A stretch of 14,473 bases of DNA, taken from assembly GCA_039920665.1 (NCBI GenBank), contig JBDSDH010000291.1, positions 1 to 14,473 of the forward strand. The letters are read 5' to 3'. Below, in pieces: positions 1-7,600 of this stretch (position 1 is its first letter; the number at the start of each line of letters is the position of its first letter). The position numbers and the translations under genes are program-made. Below the pieces are notes generated by a model, which worked only from the letters and a program-made list of their open reading frames with translations, was not told where the DNA came from and did no database searches. This stretch comes from WLMZ01 sp039920665 (GTDB taxonomy: Bacteria; Actinomycetota; Acidimicrobiia; Acidimicrobiales; Ilumatobacteraceae).

Positions 1-1026
1 CCACTCCATCCGATCCGGGTCGGAGTGGGCGACCTCGATCTCGTGCACACCCGGTTGCGGCGCGAAGTGCACGGTGCACCAATCGCCGAGTCGGGGCACT
101 GCGGCCATCGCCGTGCGACGCATCAGGTCGCGATGATCGACCGCCTGGATCGCCAAGTCGTTGAGCCCGACCAGGAACTCGAGTCGCAGCCGCTGGCGGG
201 ATTCGTCGTTCGCCAACCGTTCGGCATCGGCGGCACGACGTCGAGCGTCGAGCTCGGCCGCTTTTCGATCCGTGATCTCGGTTGCATAGCCGATCGTTCC
301 CAAGACCTCATTGGCATCGCCGACAAAGACCTTGCCGCGACTGTCGATCCAGTGTTCTGACCGATCGGCCCAGATGACTCTGAAGTCGACCTCGTACGCG
401 CCGCGATGCTCGATTGCTGCTGCGAGGTTCGATGTCACCCGCTCGAGGTCGTCGGGATGCACGAGATGTTGCCACGATTCACCGTCGAATGCCGATGGCT
501 CGATGCCGAACAGCCGACACATCGCATCGTCCCATGACATGAGGCTGCCGCGTCGATCCCAACGCCACGTCCCGACGTCGCCAGCCGCGAACGCGAGAAG
601 CAGATGATCCGCAGCCGTCGAGGCTTCTCGTTCCAGGCGGCGGGCGTCGGTGATGTCGTTTGCGCTGCTGATCGCACCGACGATCTTTCCGGATGCGTCG
701 ACGACCGGATTGATGAACGAGAACGTGAGTCGCTGGCTGCCGTCGCGGCGTAGGACACGGATGTCGCCGGTCCAGGTGTGGCCTGCGAGCACATCGGCCA
801 TCACCGACCGGCCCACATCGAGCAGGTCCGGCGGGGTGATCAAGTCGTACACAGATCGTCCGATGGCTTCCGCCGTCGGCCAGCCGTAGAGTTGCTCGGC
901 CTTCGCGTTCCATCCGGTGATCATCATCTCGCAGTCGGTCAGGATCACCGCCCGCTGGAGCGCGTCGAGGATGGTCGAGATCTCGGTAAGACCCTGGGGC
1001 GACACTCGATCTGCGCTGCCACCCAC
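1..1026 (-). CDS. PAS-PAS-GAF sensor protein, C-terminus beyond the window
   Basis: The visible 342 residues run off the left edge without a stop. A GTG start at 1026 is chosen because AAGGGG lies five bases upstream and the first PAS domain follows at once. Residues about 17-125 form a PAS domain (AVILTDCEMMITGWNAKAEQ, later DGSQRLTFSFINPVVDASG, ending in NDITDARRLE). Residues about 130-245 form a second PAS/PAC domain with a PAS_3-like stretch (GTWRWDRRGSLMSWDDAMCR, VHPDDLERV, ending TEITDRKAAE). A charged, probably coiled-coil linker follows, then the start of a GAF-like domain (VPRLGDWCTVHFAP). In actinobacteria this order often ends in a SpoIIE/PP2C phosphatase, sometimes in a histidine kinase or GGDEF output. 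The output domain is not in the window, so its activity is unknown. No membrane segment is seen, so the visible part looks cytosolic. The gene is divergent from the EEP gene. Confidence 0.85.
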   Translation of the reverse strand, partial: MGGSADRVSPQGLTEISTILDALQRAVILTDCEMMITGWNAKAEQLYGWPTAEAIGRSVYDLITPPDLLDVGRSVMADVLAGHTWTGDIRVLRRDGSQRLTFSFINPVVDASGKIVGAISSANDITDARRLEREASTAADHLLLAFAAGDVGTWRWDRRGSLMSWDDAMCRLFGIEPSAFDGESWQHLVHPDDLERVTSNLAAAIEHRGAYEVDFRVIWADRSEHWIDSRGKVFVGDANEVLGTIGYATEITDRKAAELDARRRAADAERLANDESRQRLRLEFLVGLNDLAIQAVDHRDLMRRTAMAAVPRLGDWCTVHFAPQPGVHEIEVAHSDPDRMEW

Positions 1027-1075
1027 GCTGTCCCCTTGTCGTCCTCGCTCGTTCGCGCTCGTCCTGAAAGCAGCG

Positions 1076-1081
1076 ATGATA
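1076..1081 (-). promoter_or_regulatory. -10-like element for the PAS-GAF gene
   Basis: On the minus strand this reads TATCAT, five of six matches to the sigma-70-type -10. It would place a transcript start near 1069 and leave a leader of about 43 bases that contains the AAGGGG ribosome site. No convincing -35 hexamer is seen at 16-18 bases spacing. It lies about 35 bases from the -10-like element of the divergent gene. Confidence 0.4.
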
Positions 1082-1114
1082 GCGACGTCTGTCGGCACGG
1101 ACCAGGGTGATCGC

Positions 1115-1120
1115 TAACGT
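1115..1120 (+). promoter_or_regulatory. -10-like element just ahead of the EEP start codon
   Basis: The sequence is TAACGT (TANNNT form) and ends eight bases before the ATG at 1129. There is no strong Shine-Dalgarno between them, only GGCAGG. This suggests a leaderless or nearly leaderless transcript. It was recognised by eye only. Confidence 0.3.
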
Positions 1121-1128
1121 GGCAGGCA

Positions 1129-2178
1129 ATGTCCGCAACCTTCGCCACCGCGTTGTCGACCGACGTCCTCTGGGTGCTGCTCGCCTTGATCACGGCCGTC
1201 GTCGTCACAGCAATCCTCACCGTGTCCCTCAACGTCGGTCTCGCCGTTGCTCAGGACGCCCTGCCGTATCTGCTGATCCTGAGCTGGGTCATCTTGATTC
1301 TGGCTCTGCTCAGCGGCGCCTGGGTTCTTGCGATCCTGGCCGGCCTGCTCGGCGTCTACCACCTCGCCCTGATCGTGCCGCGTTTCGTCTCGGCCCGCAT
1401 TCCGCATTGGGCAGCTCACGCACCCAAGCTGAGACTGGTCGTCTCGAATGTCTTCACAGAGAACAAGACTCCCGACGTGCTCGCCGCGTTGTTGATCGCA
1501 GCCGATGGCGACGTGATGGTGATCACCGAGTGGAATCCACAGTTCGCAGCAGCGTTCGAACGAGCCGGCGGCGGCGACAGCCACCCGCACCGACTGGTCG
1601 ATGACAACGATCACAGCGAATACAACGTGTGCATCGCCTCCAAGACGCCTCTCAGCGAGAAGTCGGCGATCGTCGAGGTCGGCCAACTGAAACTGACCCA
1701 TGCCGTGCTGCTGTGCGGCAGCCGAGAGGTGCAGATCATCGGCATCATTCCCAACGCGGTCGTCGACCCGGGTGGCTTCGACATCTGGAAATCGCAGATC
1801 GGGTCGTTGATCGAGCACATCCCGTCGCTGGAGAAGCCGGTCGTGATCGCCGGCGACTTCAACACCACCAGGTTTCGGCCCGAGTTCCGGGCCTTGCTGA
1901 AAGCCGGCCTCACCGATGCCCACGATGCGCTCGGCAGAAGTCTGAAGCCATCTTTTCGACTCTCGACCGATGGCGTGCTGTCCAAGCCAGGCGTCGTGAT
2001 CCGCCTCGACCATGCCTTGTTGAGCAAGTCGATCGTCGCCCTCGACGCTGACGATCTCGAGTCGGGCGGCAGCGATCACCTGCCCTTCGTGATGACCCTC
2101 GCCGTACAACCTGAACGACGCTCGTCGGCGTGGTTCACACGCCGGTCGAGTCCCCGTCGAGCCGTCCCGACGACGTGA
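1129..2178 (+). CDS. Membrane-anchored endonuclease/exonuclease/phosphatase (EEP) family protein
   Basis: A 349-residue protein. Three hydrophobic segments at about residues 13-35, 44-66 and 68-82 anchor it in the membrane, and the catalytic EEP fold follows from about residue 100. EEP landmarks are present: N108 (VVSNVFTEN), metal-site E134 (MVITEWNP), GDFN at 242-245, RLDHALL (D294, H295) and the terminal GSDHLPF (D316, H317). Members of this membrane-bound, VanJ-like group hydrolyse phosphodiester or phosphomonoester bonds, probably of lipid or nucleic acid substrates outside the membrane; the substrate here is unknown. The central strand reads IIGIIPNAV (I207-P208) where relatives usually have a His-Pro motif, so one active-site histidine may be missing. 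The last 25 or so residues are Arg/Ser-rich and poorly conserved in style. The gene is divergent from the PAS-GAF gene and apparently transcribed alone. Confidence 0.85.
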   Translation: MSATFATALSTDVLWVLLALITAVVVTAILTVSLNVGLAVAQDALPYLLILSWVILILALLSGAWVLAILAGLLGVYHLALIVPRFVSARIPHWAAHAPKLRLVVSNVFTENKTPDVLAALLIAADGDVMVITEWNPQFAAAFERAGGGDSHPHRLVDDNDHSEYNVCIASKTPLSEKSAIVEVGQLKLTHAVLLCGSREVQIIGIIPNAVVDPGGFDIWKSQIGSLIEHIPSLEKPVVIAGDFNTTRFRPEFRALLKAGLTDAHDALGRSLKPSFRLSTDGVLSKPGVVIRLDHALLSKSIVALDADDLESGGSDHLPFVMTLAVQPERRSSAWFTRRSSPRRAVPTT

Positions 2179-2295
2179 CGCCGGTGCTTGGTTCCCGAAG
2201 GAATCTCCGAACTGCCACAACCAGCAACCACGAAACATTGGGTTGATGCCGTCTCGGCGAGCGATGGAAGACCATCGCGAACTACACAGCGATGA

Positions 2296-2652
2296 TCACG
2301 ACCGGCCCGAGGCCACGAAAGAGCACCCGCCCCGCGATGCCACCTCGCCCTGCTGAAGCGCCTCGGAGAGAATCCTGCCGCTGGCGCCGGGCGCCACATC
2401 GTCGATCAAGTCAGTGACCGTGTCGCGGAGCGATTCGGCACCAAGACCGACGGCAATTCCGACCGTCGCGATGATGCCCGGCAGCACGGTGATCAGAGAG
2501 GCATATGCCAGCGAACGTGAGTGGCTGAAGCCGTCGGTCACCCGGAATCGCTTGACCGAGTCGACAAGAAGGCGAGCGGCGCGAGCGTCCGTGAGGACCT
2601 GGGCCGCATCATCACCGTCGAGTTCCCAGTCTCGGGACCAACTGGGCTGTGC
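2296..2652 (-). pseudogene. Remnant of a YihY/BrkB-family membrane protein
   Basis: The minus-strand frame is open from 2652 (just after an in-frame TGA at 2653-2655) to a TGA at 2296. It encodes DARAARLLVDSVKRFR, then TDGFSHSRSLAYASLITVLP, a hydrophobic helix, and DLIDDVAPGASGRILSEALQ. This looks like the N-terminal third of a YihY/BrkB family inner-membrane protein, normally about 280-330 residues with six membrane helices. After about 2347 the family likeness stops and the frame ends. I could not find the remaining helices in any frame down to 2179. No ATG or ribosome site starts the long version; the only in-frame start is a GTG at 2541, inside the conserved region. I read it as a decayed or truncated gene. 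A short functional fragment is possible but less likely. Outside this remnant, I see no gene in 2179-2295 or 2653-2812. Confidence 0.6.
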
Positions 2653-2779
2653 TCATCGTGCTCGGTCGCTCCTGTCTGTTGCAGCACTCAAACGATCCAC
2701 CATGCCACTTTCGCCGCCAGAGGACGCGGATATCCTCATCTCCAGCGTCGCTCCTGCCGCAATCGAACTGTTCCACCGT

Positions 2780-2806
2780 TTGAATCAATTCGACCAGTGG
2801 TATGTC
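2780..2806 (+). promoter_or_regulatory. Promoter-like pair ahead of the PAP2 gene
   Basis: TTGAAT (2780-2785) and TATGTC (2801-2806) are separated by 15 bases, shorter than the ideal 17. The second hexamer ends six bases before the GTG start at 2813, so transcription could begin on the start codon. The last base of the -10 is C, which weakens the call. Confidence 0.3.
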
Positions 2807-2812
2807 TGAGCC

Positions 2813-3694
2813 GTGCCGGTCGTGATCGCTCTCCTCGTTGCGATCGTCGTCGGCTGCGCGGTGTTCGCCATCGTGGCTTCGAGGCGCGATCCGGAGACCG
2901 ACGTCGAGACGTTGGCTCACACGGTCGGCGAACATGCCGACGCCAGTCCCTGGCTGAGCCGTTTCCTCCACGCTCGGCGCGATCCGAGCAGCGAAACAGG
3001 ATTGCTCCTGACTGCCGCAGTCATTGCAGTTGCGACGGCGATCGTGTTGATCGGCGTGTTGCTCGAGATGGTCAACGACAGTTCCGGATTCGCTCGATGG
3101 GATGACTCCGCAGCTCGGTTCGGCGCTCGGCATGCATCTCGTGGCTCCACCAGGCTGCTCGAACTGATCACGGATCTCGGCTCGTGGTGGTTCGTGACCA
3201 TCGCGATCGTGATCGTTGGCGGGGTTCAGTATCTCCGGCATCGGCGTCGGTCGATCCCGCTCTATCTCGTGCTCGCAGTGTTGTCCACCGGCGCCGTCAA
3301 CACGATCGTCAAGTTGATCGTCAATCGTGACCGACCAGACATTGCTCGACTCGTGAACGCCAACGGTTCATCGTTCCCCTCCGGCCACTCGGCGACGGCG
3401 GCTGCGACGTTTGCGGCCATTGCTTTCGTACTGTGCCGTTATCAGCGGCGCAACGCTCGGATCGCAATCGGTGCCGCGGCCGCCGCACTCACGATCGCTG
3501 TGGCGACCAGCAGGGTGCTGCTCGGCGTGCACTGGCTGACCGACGTCGTCGCCGGCGTCCTCGTCGGCTGGAGCTGCTGCGCTTTGTGCACGATCGCGTT
3601 CGGCGGGCGGATCATGCGCTTCGGCGAACCGATCGAAAATGCCCGCGCTGCCGTCGGCACGACAACGGACGAGATGACGAGAACCACCCGATGA
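2813..3694 (+). CDS. PAP2-superfamily membrane phosphatase
   Basis: A 293-residue polytopic membrane protein with the full three-part PAP2 (type 2 phosphatidic acid phosphatase) signature: K167-X6-R174-P175 (KLIVNRDRP), P189-S-G-H192 (SSFPSGHSA), and S233-R-X5-H240-X3-D244 (SRVLLGVHWLTD). H192 and H240 are the expected nucleophile and relay histidines. There is an N-terminal hydrophobic segment (2-22), a polar stretch (23-62), then about five or six helices (64-85, 125-139, 148-165, 195-208, 216-232, 241-263). Such enzymes remove phosphate from lipid phosphates such as phosphatidic acid or undecaprenyl pyrophosphate; the substrate here cannot be told. GTG at 2813 is preferred; a GTG at 2822 in the same frame is an alternative. 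No Shine-Dalgarno is seen, so a leaderless start is possible. The region before the first PAP2 motif is longer than in minimal family members. Confidence 0.92.
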   Translation: MPVVIALLVAIVVGCAVFAIVASRRDPETDVETLAHTVGEHADASPWLSRFLHARRDPSSETGLLLTAAVIAVATAIVLIGVLLEMVNDSSGFARWDDSAARFGARHASRGSTRLLELITDLGSWWFVTIAIVIVGGVQYLRHRRRSIPLYLVLAVLSTGAVNTIVKLIVNRDRPDIARLVNANGSSFPSGHSATAAATFAAIAFVLCRYQRRNARIAIGAAAAALTIAVATSRVLLGVHWLTDVVAGVLVGWSCCALCTIAFGGRIMRFGEPIENARAAVGTTTDEMTRTTR

Positions 3695-3708
3695 GTAAAG
3701 AAAGCAGA

Positions 3709-3729
3709 GTGGCGGGCATCGCCCACCAC
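3709..3729 (+). terminator. Hairpin after the PAP2 gene
   Basis: GTGG-c-GGGC, loop ATC, GCCC-a-CCAC: eight base pairs with one internal mismatch, starting 14 bases after the stop codon at 3694. No T-run follows, as is common for GC-rich actinobacterial terminators. Function is inferred. Confidence 0.4.
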
Positions 3730-3819
3730 GGCCAGTCGGTGGATGGTGGACTCCTCCAGTCCTCGAACCGGTTCACCGTGCGTTCATACAGTCTCGCCGG
3801 CCCGCTCCGGCCGACGTCG

Positions 3820-3825
3820 TAGGAT
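3820..3825 (+). promoter_or_regulatory. -10-like element six bases before the transglutaminase GTG
   Basis: TAGGAT fits TANNNT and is followed by exactly six bases and then the GTG at 3832, the geometry expected for a leaderless transcript starting on the G of the start codon. No Shine-Dalgarno and no clear -35 are seen. The element helps to decide the start. Confidence 0.4.
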
Positions 3826-3831
3826 CCGTCC

Positions 3832-4644
3832 GTGCGCGTCCACGTCGGTTGTGAGTTCGTTCAGACAGCGGCGCAAGCTGTCCATACCATCGTCCAAGTC
3901 GAGCCCCATGTCGACATCGCTGCGACGGTGATCAGCGAGTCGTGGGACGTACAGACGATGGCGATCTCGACGACCTATACCGACCACTACGACAACCTCT
4001 GCCGCCGGCTGACGCTCCCGGTCGGCACCTCGGTGCTGCGATACGACGCGCAGGTCGAGGTGCCCGACGCAGTCGACGAGTTCGAACCAATGGCAGCCGA
4101 GGTGCCACCGGCGCGGGTTCCGGGCGACGCGCTCGTTTACGCGATGCCGAGCCGGTTCTGCCCGTCGGACGAACTGGGCACGTTCGCATATCAGACGTTC
4201 GGGATGATCGAGCCGGGTTGGGCCAGGGTGCAGACGATCTGCGACTGGGTCCACACCAACATCGAGTTCGGATACGGCAACACCTGGCCGACCAAAACCG
4301 CTGCCGATGTGCTCGCCAGCCGCCAGGGAGTGTGCCGCGACTTCGCCCATCTGGCCGTCACGATCTGCCGCTCGCTCAATATTCCGGCCCGCTACGCGTT
4401 CGGCTACATGCCCGACATCGGCCCTGATGCCACCGGCGCAACGATGGATTTCTGTGCGTGGATGGAGGTGTACCTCGGCGACCGCTGGTACACGTTCGAT
4501 CCCCGCAACAACACCCGCCGTGCGGGTCGAGTGCTCATTGGCCGTGGACGCGACGCGCTCGACGTCGCGATGGTCACATCGTTCGGCGGACTGCGGCTCG
4601 ATTCGATGACCGTTTGGGCCGACCGGGTCGACGAACCCACCTGA
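3832..4644 (+). CDS. Transglutaminase-like superfamily protein
   Basis: A 270-residue protein. Residues 1-100 form the beta-rich N-terminal domain typical of bacterial transglutaminase-like proteins. Residues 125-235 form the papain-like core: a helix with WARVQTICDWVHTNIEFGYG, the nucleophile C168 in RQGVCRDFAHLA, then MDFCAWMEVYLGDRWYTFDP with D223. The position after MDF, normally the catalytic histidine of the Cys-His-Asp triad, is C208. From memory, a related proteobacterial subgroup carries Ser there, so this may be a subfamily trait. The tail (GRVLIGRGRDALDVAMVTSF) also matches that subgroup. Such proteins are usually peptidases or amidases, not true cross-linking enzymes. No signal peptide is seen, so a cytosolic location is likely. 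The gene has its own -10-like element and converges on the helicase gene, 17 bases away. Confidence 0.88.
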   Translation: MRVHVGCEFVQTAAQAVHTIVQVEPHVDIAATVISESWDVQTMAISTTYTDHYDNLCRRLTLPVGTSVLRYDAQVEVPDAVDEFEPMAAEVPPARVPGDALVYAMPSRFCPSDELGTFAYQTFGMIEPGWARVQTICDWVHTNIEFGYGNTWPTKTAADVLASRQGVCRDFAHLAVTICRSLNIPARYAFGYMPDIGPDATGATMDFCAWMEVYLGDRWYTFDPRNNTRRAGRVLIGRGRDALDVAMVTSFGGLRLDSMTVWADRVDEPT

Positions 4645-4658
4645 TCGGTCGGTTCGTC
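4630..4658. terminator. Hairpin between convergent transglutaminase and helicase genes
   Basis: GACGAACC (4630-4637) pairs perfectly with GGTTCGTC (4651-4658). Inside, ACC pairs with GGT across one mismatch, leaving a five-base loop. The stem spans the transglutaminase stop codon (4642-4644) and ends three bases before the last base of the helicase gene. TTGTC follows on the plus strand. It could stop transcription from both sides; this is inferred. Confidence 0.45.
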
Positions 4659-4661
4659 TTG

Positions 4662-7600
4662 TCACTCGGGAGTGCTGAGTGCATCCTCGATTGCGAGCAA
4701 CACCGCGTCGCCGTACTGCTCGAGCTTGGCCGGCCCGATGCCGGGAATCCGCCCGAGGTCTTGACTGGTGAGGGGCAGCCGCAGCGCGATTGCCTCGAGC
4801 GTTTTGTCGTCGAACACGACATACGCGGGCTTGCCGCTGCGAAGTCGCTCACGGGATTGGCGGAGCAGATCGTGGGCGCGGATGCTCGCCGCAGCGAGGG
4901 CGTTCGGCCCACTGGTCGGCGCTGGCCGGAGCGGGCCGCGCTGACGACCCGGCGTCGTCACGGCGCCGCCGAAGTTGAACCGCCGAGTGGCTGTGCCGAG
5001 TCTGGCGAGCGCAGCCTGCTCCTCGACGATTTCGATCGTCCACTCCTGGCCGCCGTCGACGAGAACGAGGCCTGGTGCTGCGAACACGACGCCCTTGTCG
5101 AACGGGGTGTCCCGCGCCGGCGATTTGCCCTTCGGAACCGGTGTCACCGTGGTCGGGCGTTGCGGGGGCAGTTCGGCCAAACGCTCCGGCGGTTCGTGCA
5201 ACATCTGCTCGATGAACGGCGACGGTTCGTTGCCGGCGATCACCACCACCTGCTCGGCGCCGCGGGTGATCGCGACGTGGAACACGCGCCGTTCTTCCTC
5301 GAAGTCTTCAGCCAGTCGATGTGGATACTGGTCCGCCTCGGCGTGGTGGAGCACGACCATGGGCCATTCCTGGCCTTTCACCCGATGCACCGTGGCCAGC
5401 GTGACACCATCGTTGGATCGAGGAGCAGCGAGTTGCTCACGGAGCCAGACGCCGAACCGGGCGGGGTCCGGCTGCAGCGTGGCCAACTGGGCGAGGGCAA
5501 CCAGGTCGTCATTCTGGGCGGCACGATTCATCCCGTGACGACCATCGTCGAGCGTCGCAATCGAGGCCCCGAGACCGATCTCGTCGGCCAGCGTTCGCAG
5601 CACATCGGTGGTGGTGCCGGTGGCGGCCAGTCGCTGAAGTCGGCCGATGTCGTCGACGAACTGCGCAATGCGCGACGCGTCGCGCTCGTTGTTGACCCGT
5701 CCCGCCAATCGGCGCAGTCCGGCGAACGTCGACTGCTCCGCAACCCAGGTCGCCACGTTCGGATGCATTGGTCGCGATGGTCGGCGGAGCGCCTCGGCGA
5801 GGTCGATGGCTTCGAGTTGATCCGACGTCGACACCGACAACCGGATCCACGCCAGTGCTGATCGCACCGCTGTGCGCTCGACGAACTCCTTGCCCACTCC
5901 TCCGCGAACAGGAATACCCGTCGCCAGCAGGCCCATCTGCACCGGTGCGAGCATTGCGTTGACCCGCGTCAGTACAGCCACATCGGCCGGCCGGCGACCA
6001 GCGGCGACCGCCTTGGCCACGGCCGACACCGTTGCGCCGAGGGTGTCCCGAGCAGCGATCACCTGGAGTCCGGTGGAGTCGGGCCGGATCGATCGAATCA
6101 CCTTTGCGACCCGCCTGCGGTTGTGGCGCACGAGGCGGTCAGCGGCCTGGACGACATCGCCGGGACAGCGGTAGTTGATCTCGAGAGGGTGGGCACCGGC
6201 TTCGGGGAACAGCGATGCGAAGTCGATCAGCCAGGCCGGATCGGCGCCGCTGTAGCCGTAGATGGTCTGGTCGTCGTCGCCGACGCCGAAGACTCCGAAA
6301 CCCGGCGCCGACAGCAGCCGCACCAGCAACACGTGGGCTGGTGTGAGGTCTTGGAACTCGTCGATGAGCATCAGCCTGCATACCCGCTGAGCCGCCGCTC
6401 GAGCATCGGCGTCGGTCAGTAGCAGTTCGATCGCTCGGTAGACCTGTTCGTCGAAGTCGAGCACGCCGTCACGGTCGAGTGCCGCCCGATACCTCGGCCA
6501 CACGTCGGCCAGGCCGTCGACATCGCCGTTGTACATTTCTTCGACATCCCTCGGGTCGCGCAGACCCAGCCGAATCGCGCTCAGCGCCTCCATCCACTGC
6601 GCGACCGGATCGGTATTGCGTTGACGCGGAAACTGCACCAAGCGCCCGATGAGGCGGCGCACCTCGATTTCGTCGATGGTGCGCAGTTGGCGCGGCTGGC
6701 GCAGAAACGGTGACGTCCCGTTGACGATGGCCAACGCGATCGCGTTGAGGGTGCGCACGCGTAGCCCACGCAGATCTGGGGTGCGTGCCTGCATCTCTTC
6801 CTGTGCCCGCTTGTTGAACGCAACCATGCTCACAGCGGTCGGCGGCACGTGCCAGTCGTTGAGCAGGTGACGGGCGCGTTCGGTGAGCACCCGCGTCTTG
6901 CCGCTGCCGGCAGGGGCGATGATGCGCGCCGCAGCGCCGAGATGGCTGACGGCAGCGCGTTGGTCGTCGGCGAGATCGGCCGTCGAGCCAGAATCGGACG
7001 GCGGTGTGAGCGAACCATGTTCGAGCGCCACCGAGTGCAGCACCGGATGTCCGTCGATCGGCAGTCTGCGACGGATCGGTCCACCATCGATCCACGCGGG
7101 CGCTCCGCTCGGCAGGATGACGTCGGCGGTCGAGCTGTCGGCGGGGATTGTTGCCCCGAGTTCGACCGCACGGTCGATCGCAGTCCAGTGCGGCTCGGTG
7201 CCTGAGGCGTCGATTGCGTTCGACCAGACCAGATGGTGGAGCACGTCGAGCGGGAACCAGAACCGAGCGCCGAGTGCGTACGGCGGATCGGATTCGGTCG
7301 AGCGGGGCGAGAGCGCGAACGGTGCGACCAGTTCGATCACCACCCGACGCCCGGCGGCGGCGTGCTGCATCAGCATTGCCACGGTGGATTCGGGTTCGGC
7401 GATCACTGCCTGGTCGACCACGATTCGTGCGGCATCTCGCCACGGTGCTGCGATGGTGGCGCCAGCGGCGATGACCAACCCACGGGCGAGTGCATCGGGG
7501 CCGGGCTCCACCCACGCCTGCACCGGATCGGCCACGGCGTGTGCAGCTGCCGGTTCGTACCGCTGAGCGGGGCGAGGCGGCTGGCGGGGGGCCGGACGAG

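Noticed and set aside
1114..2238. Long minus-strand open frame opposite the EEP gene
   Set aside because: Composition is rich in Asp, Gln and Arg with no motif, while the plus strand shows clear EEP motifs over the same bases. It is an antisense shadow.
2702..2809. 35-codon plus-strand frame ending just before the PAP2 start
   Set aside because: No Shine-Dalgarno or -10 and no known family. It overlaps the proposed PAP2 promoter. A remnant or small peptide cannot be excluded.
3691..3822. 43-codon frame starting at an ATGA overlap with the PAP2 stop
   Set aside because: No ribosome site, no recognisable sequence, and it covers the hairpin at 3709-3729. Chance overlap is more likely than a coupled small gene.
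3784..4665. 293-codon minus-strand open frame over the transglutaminase gene
   Set aside because: Arg- and His-rich, motif-free mirror of a gene with recognisable family blocks.
4458..5861. 467-codon plus-strand open frame across the helicase C-terminus
   Set aside because: Arg/Gly/His-rich shadow of the minus-strand helicase, whose motifs are complete in that stretch.
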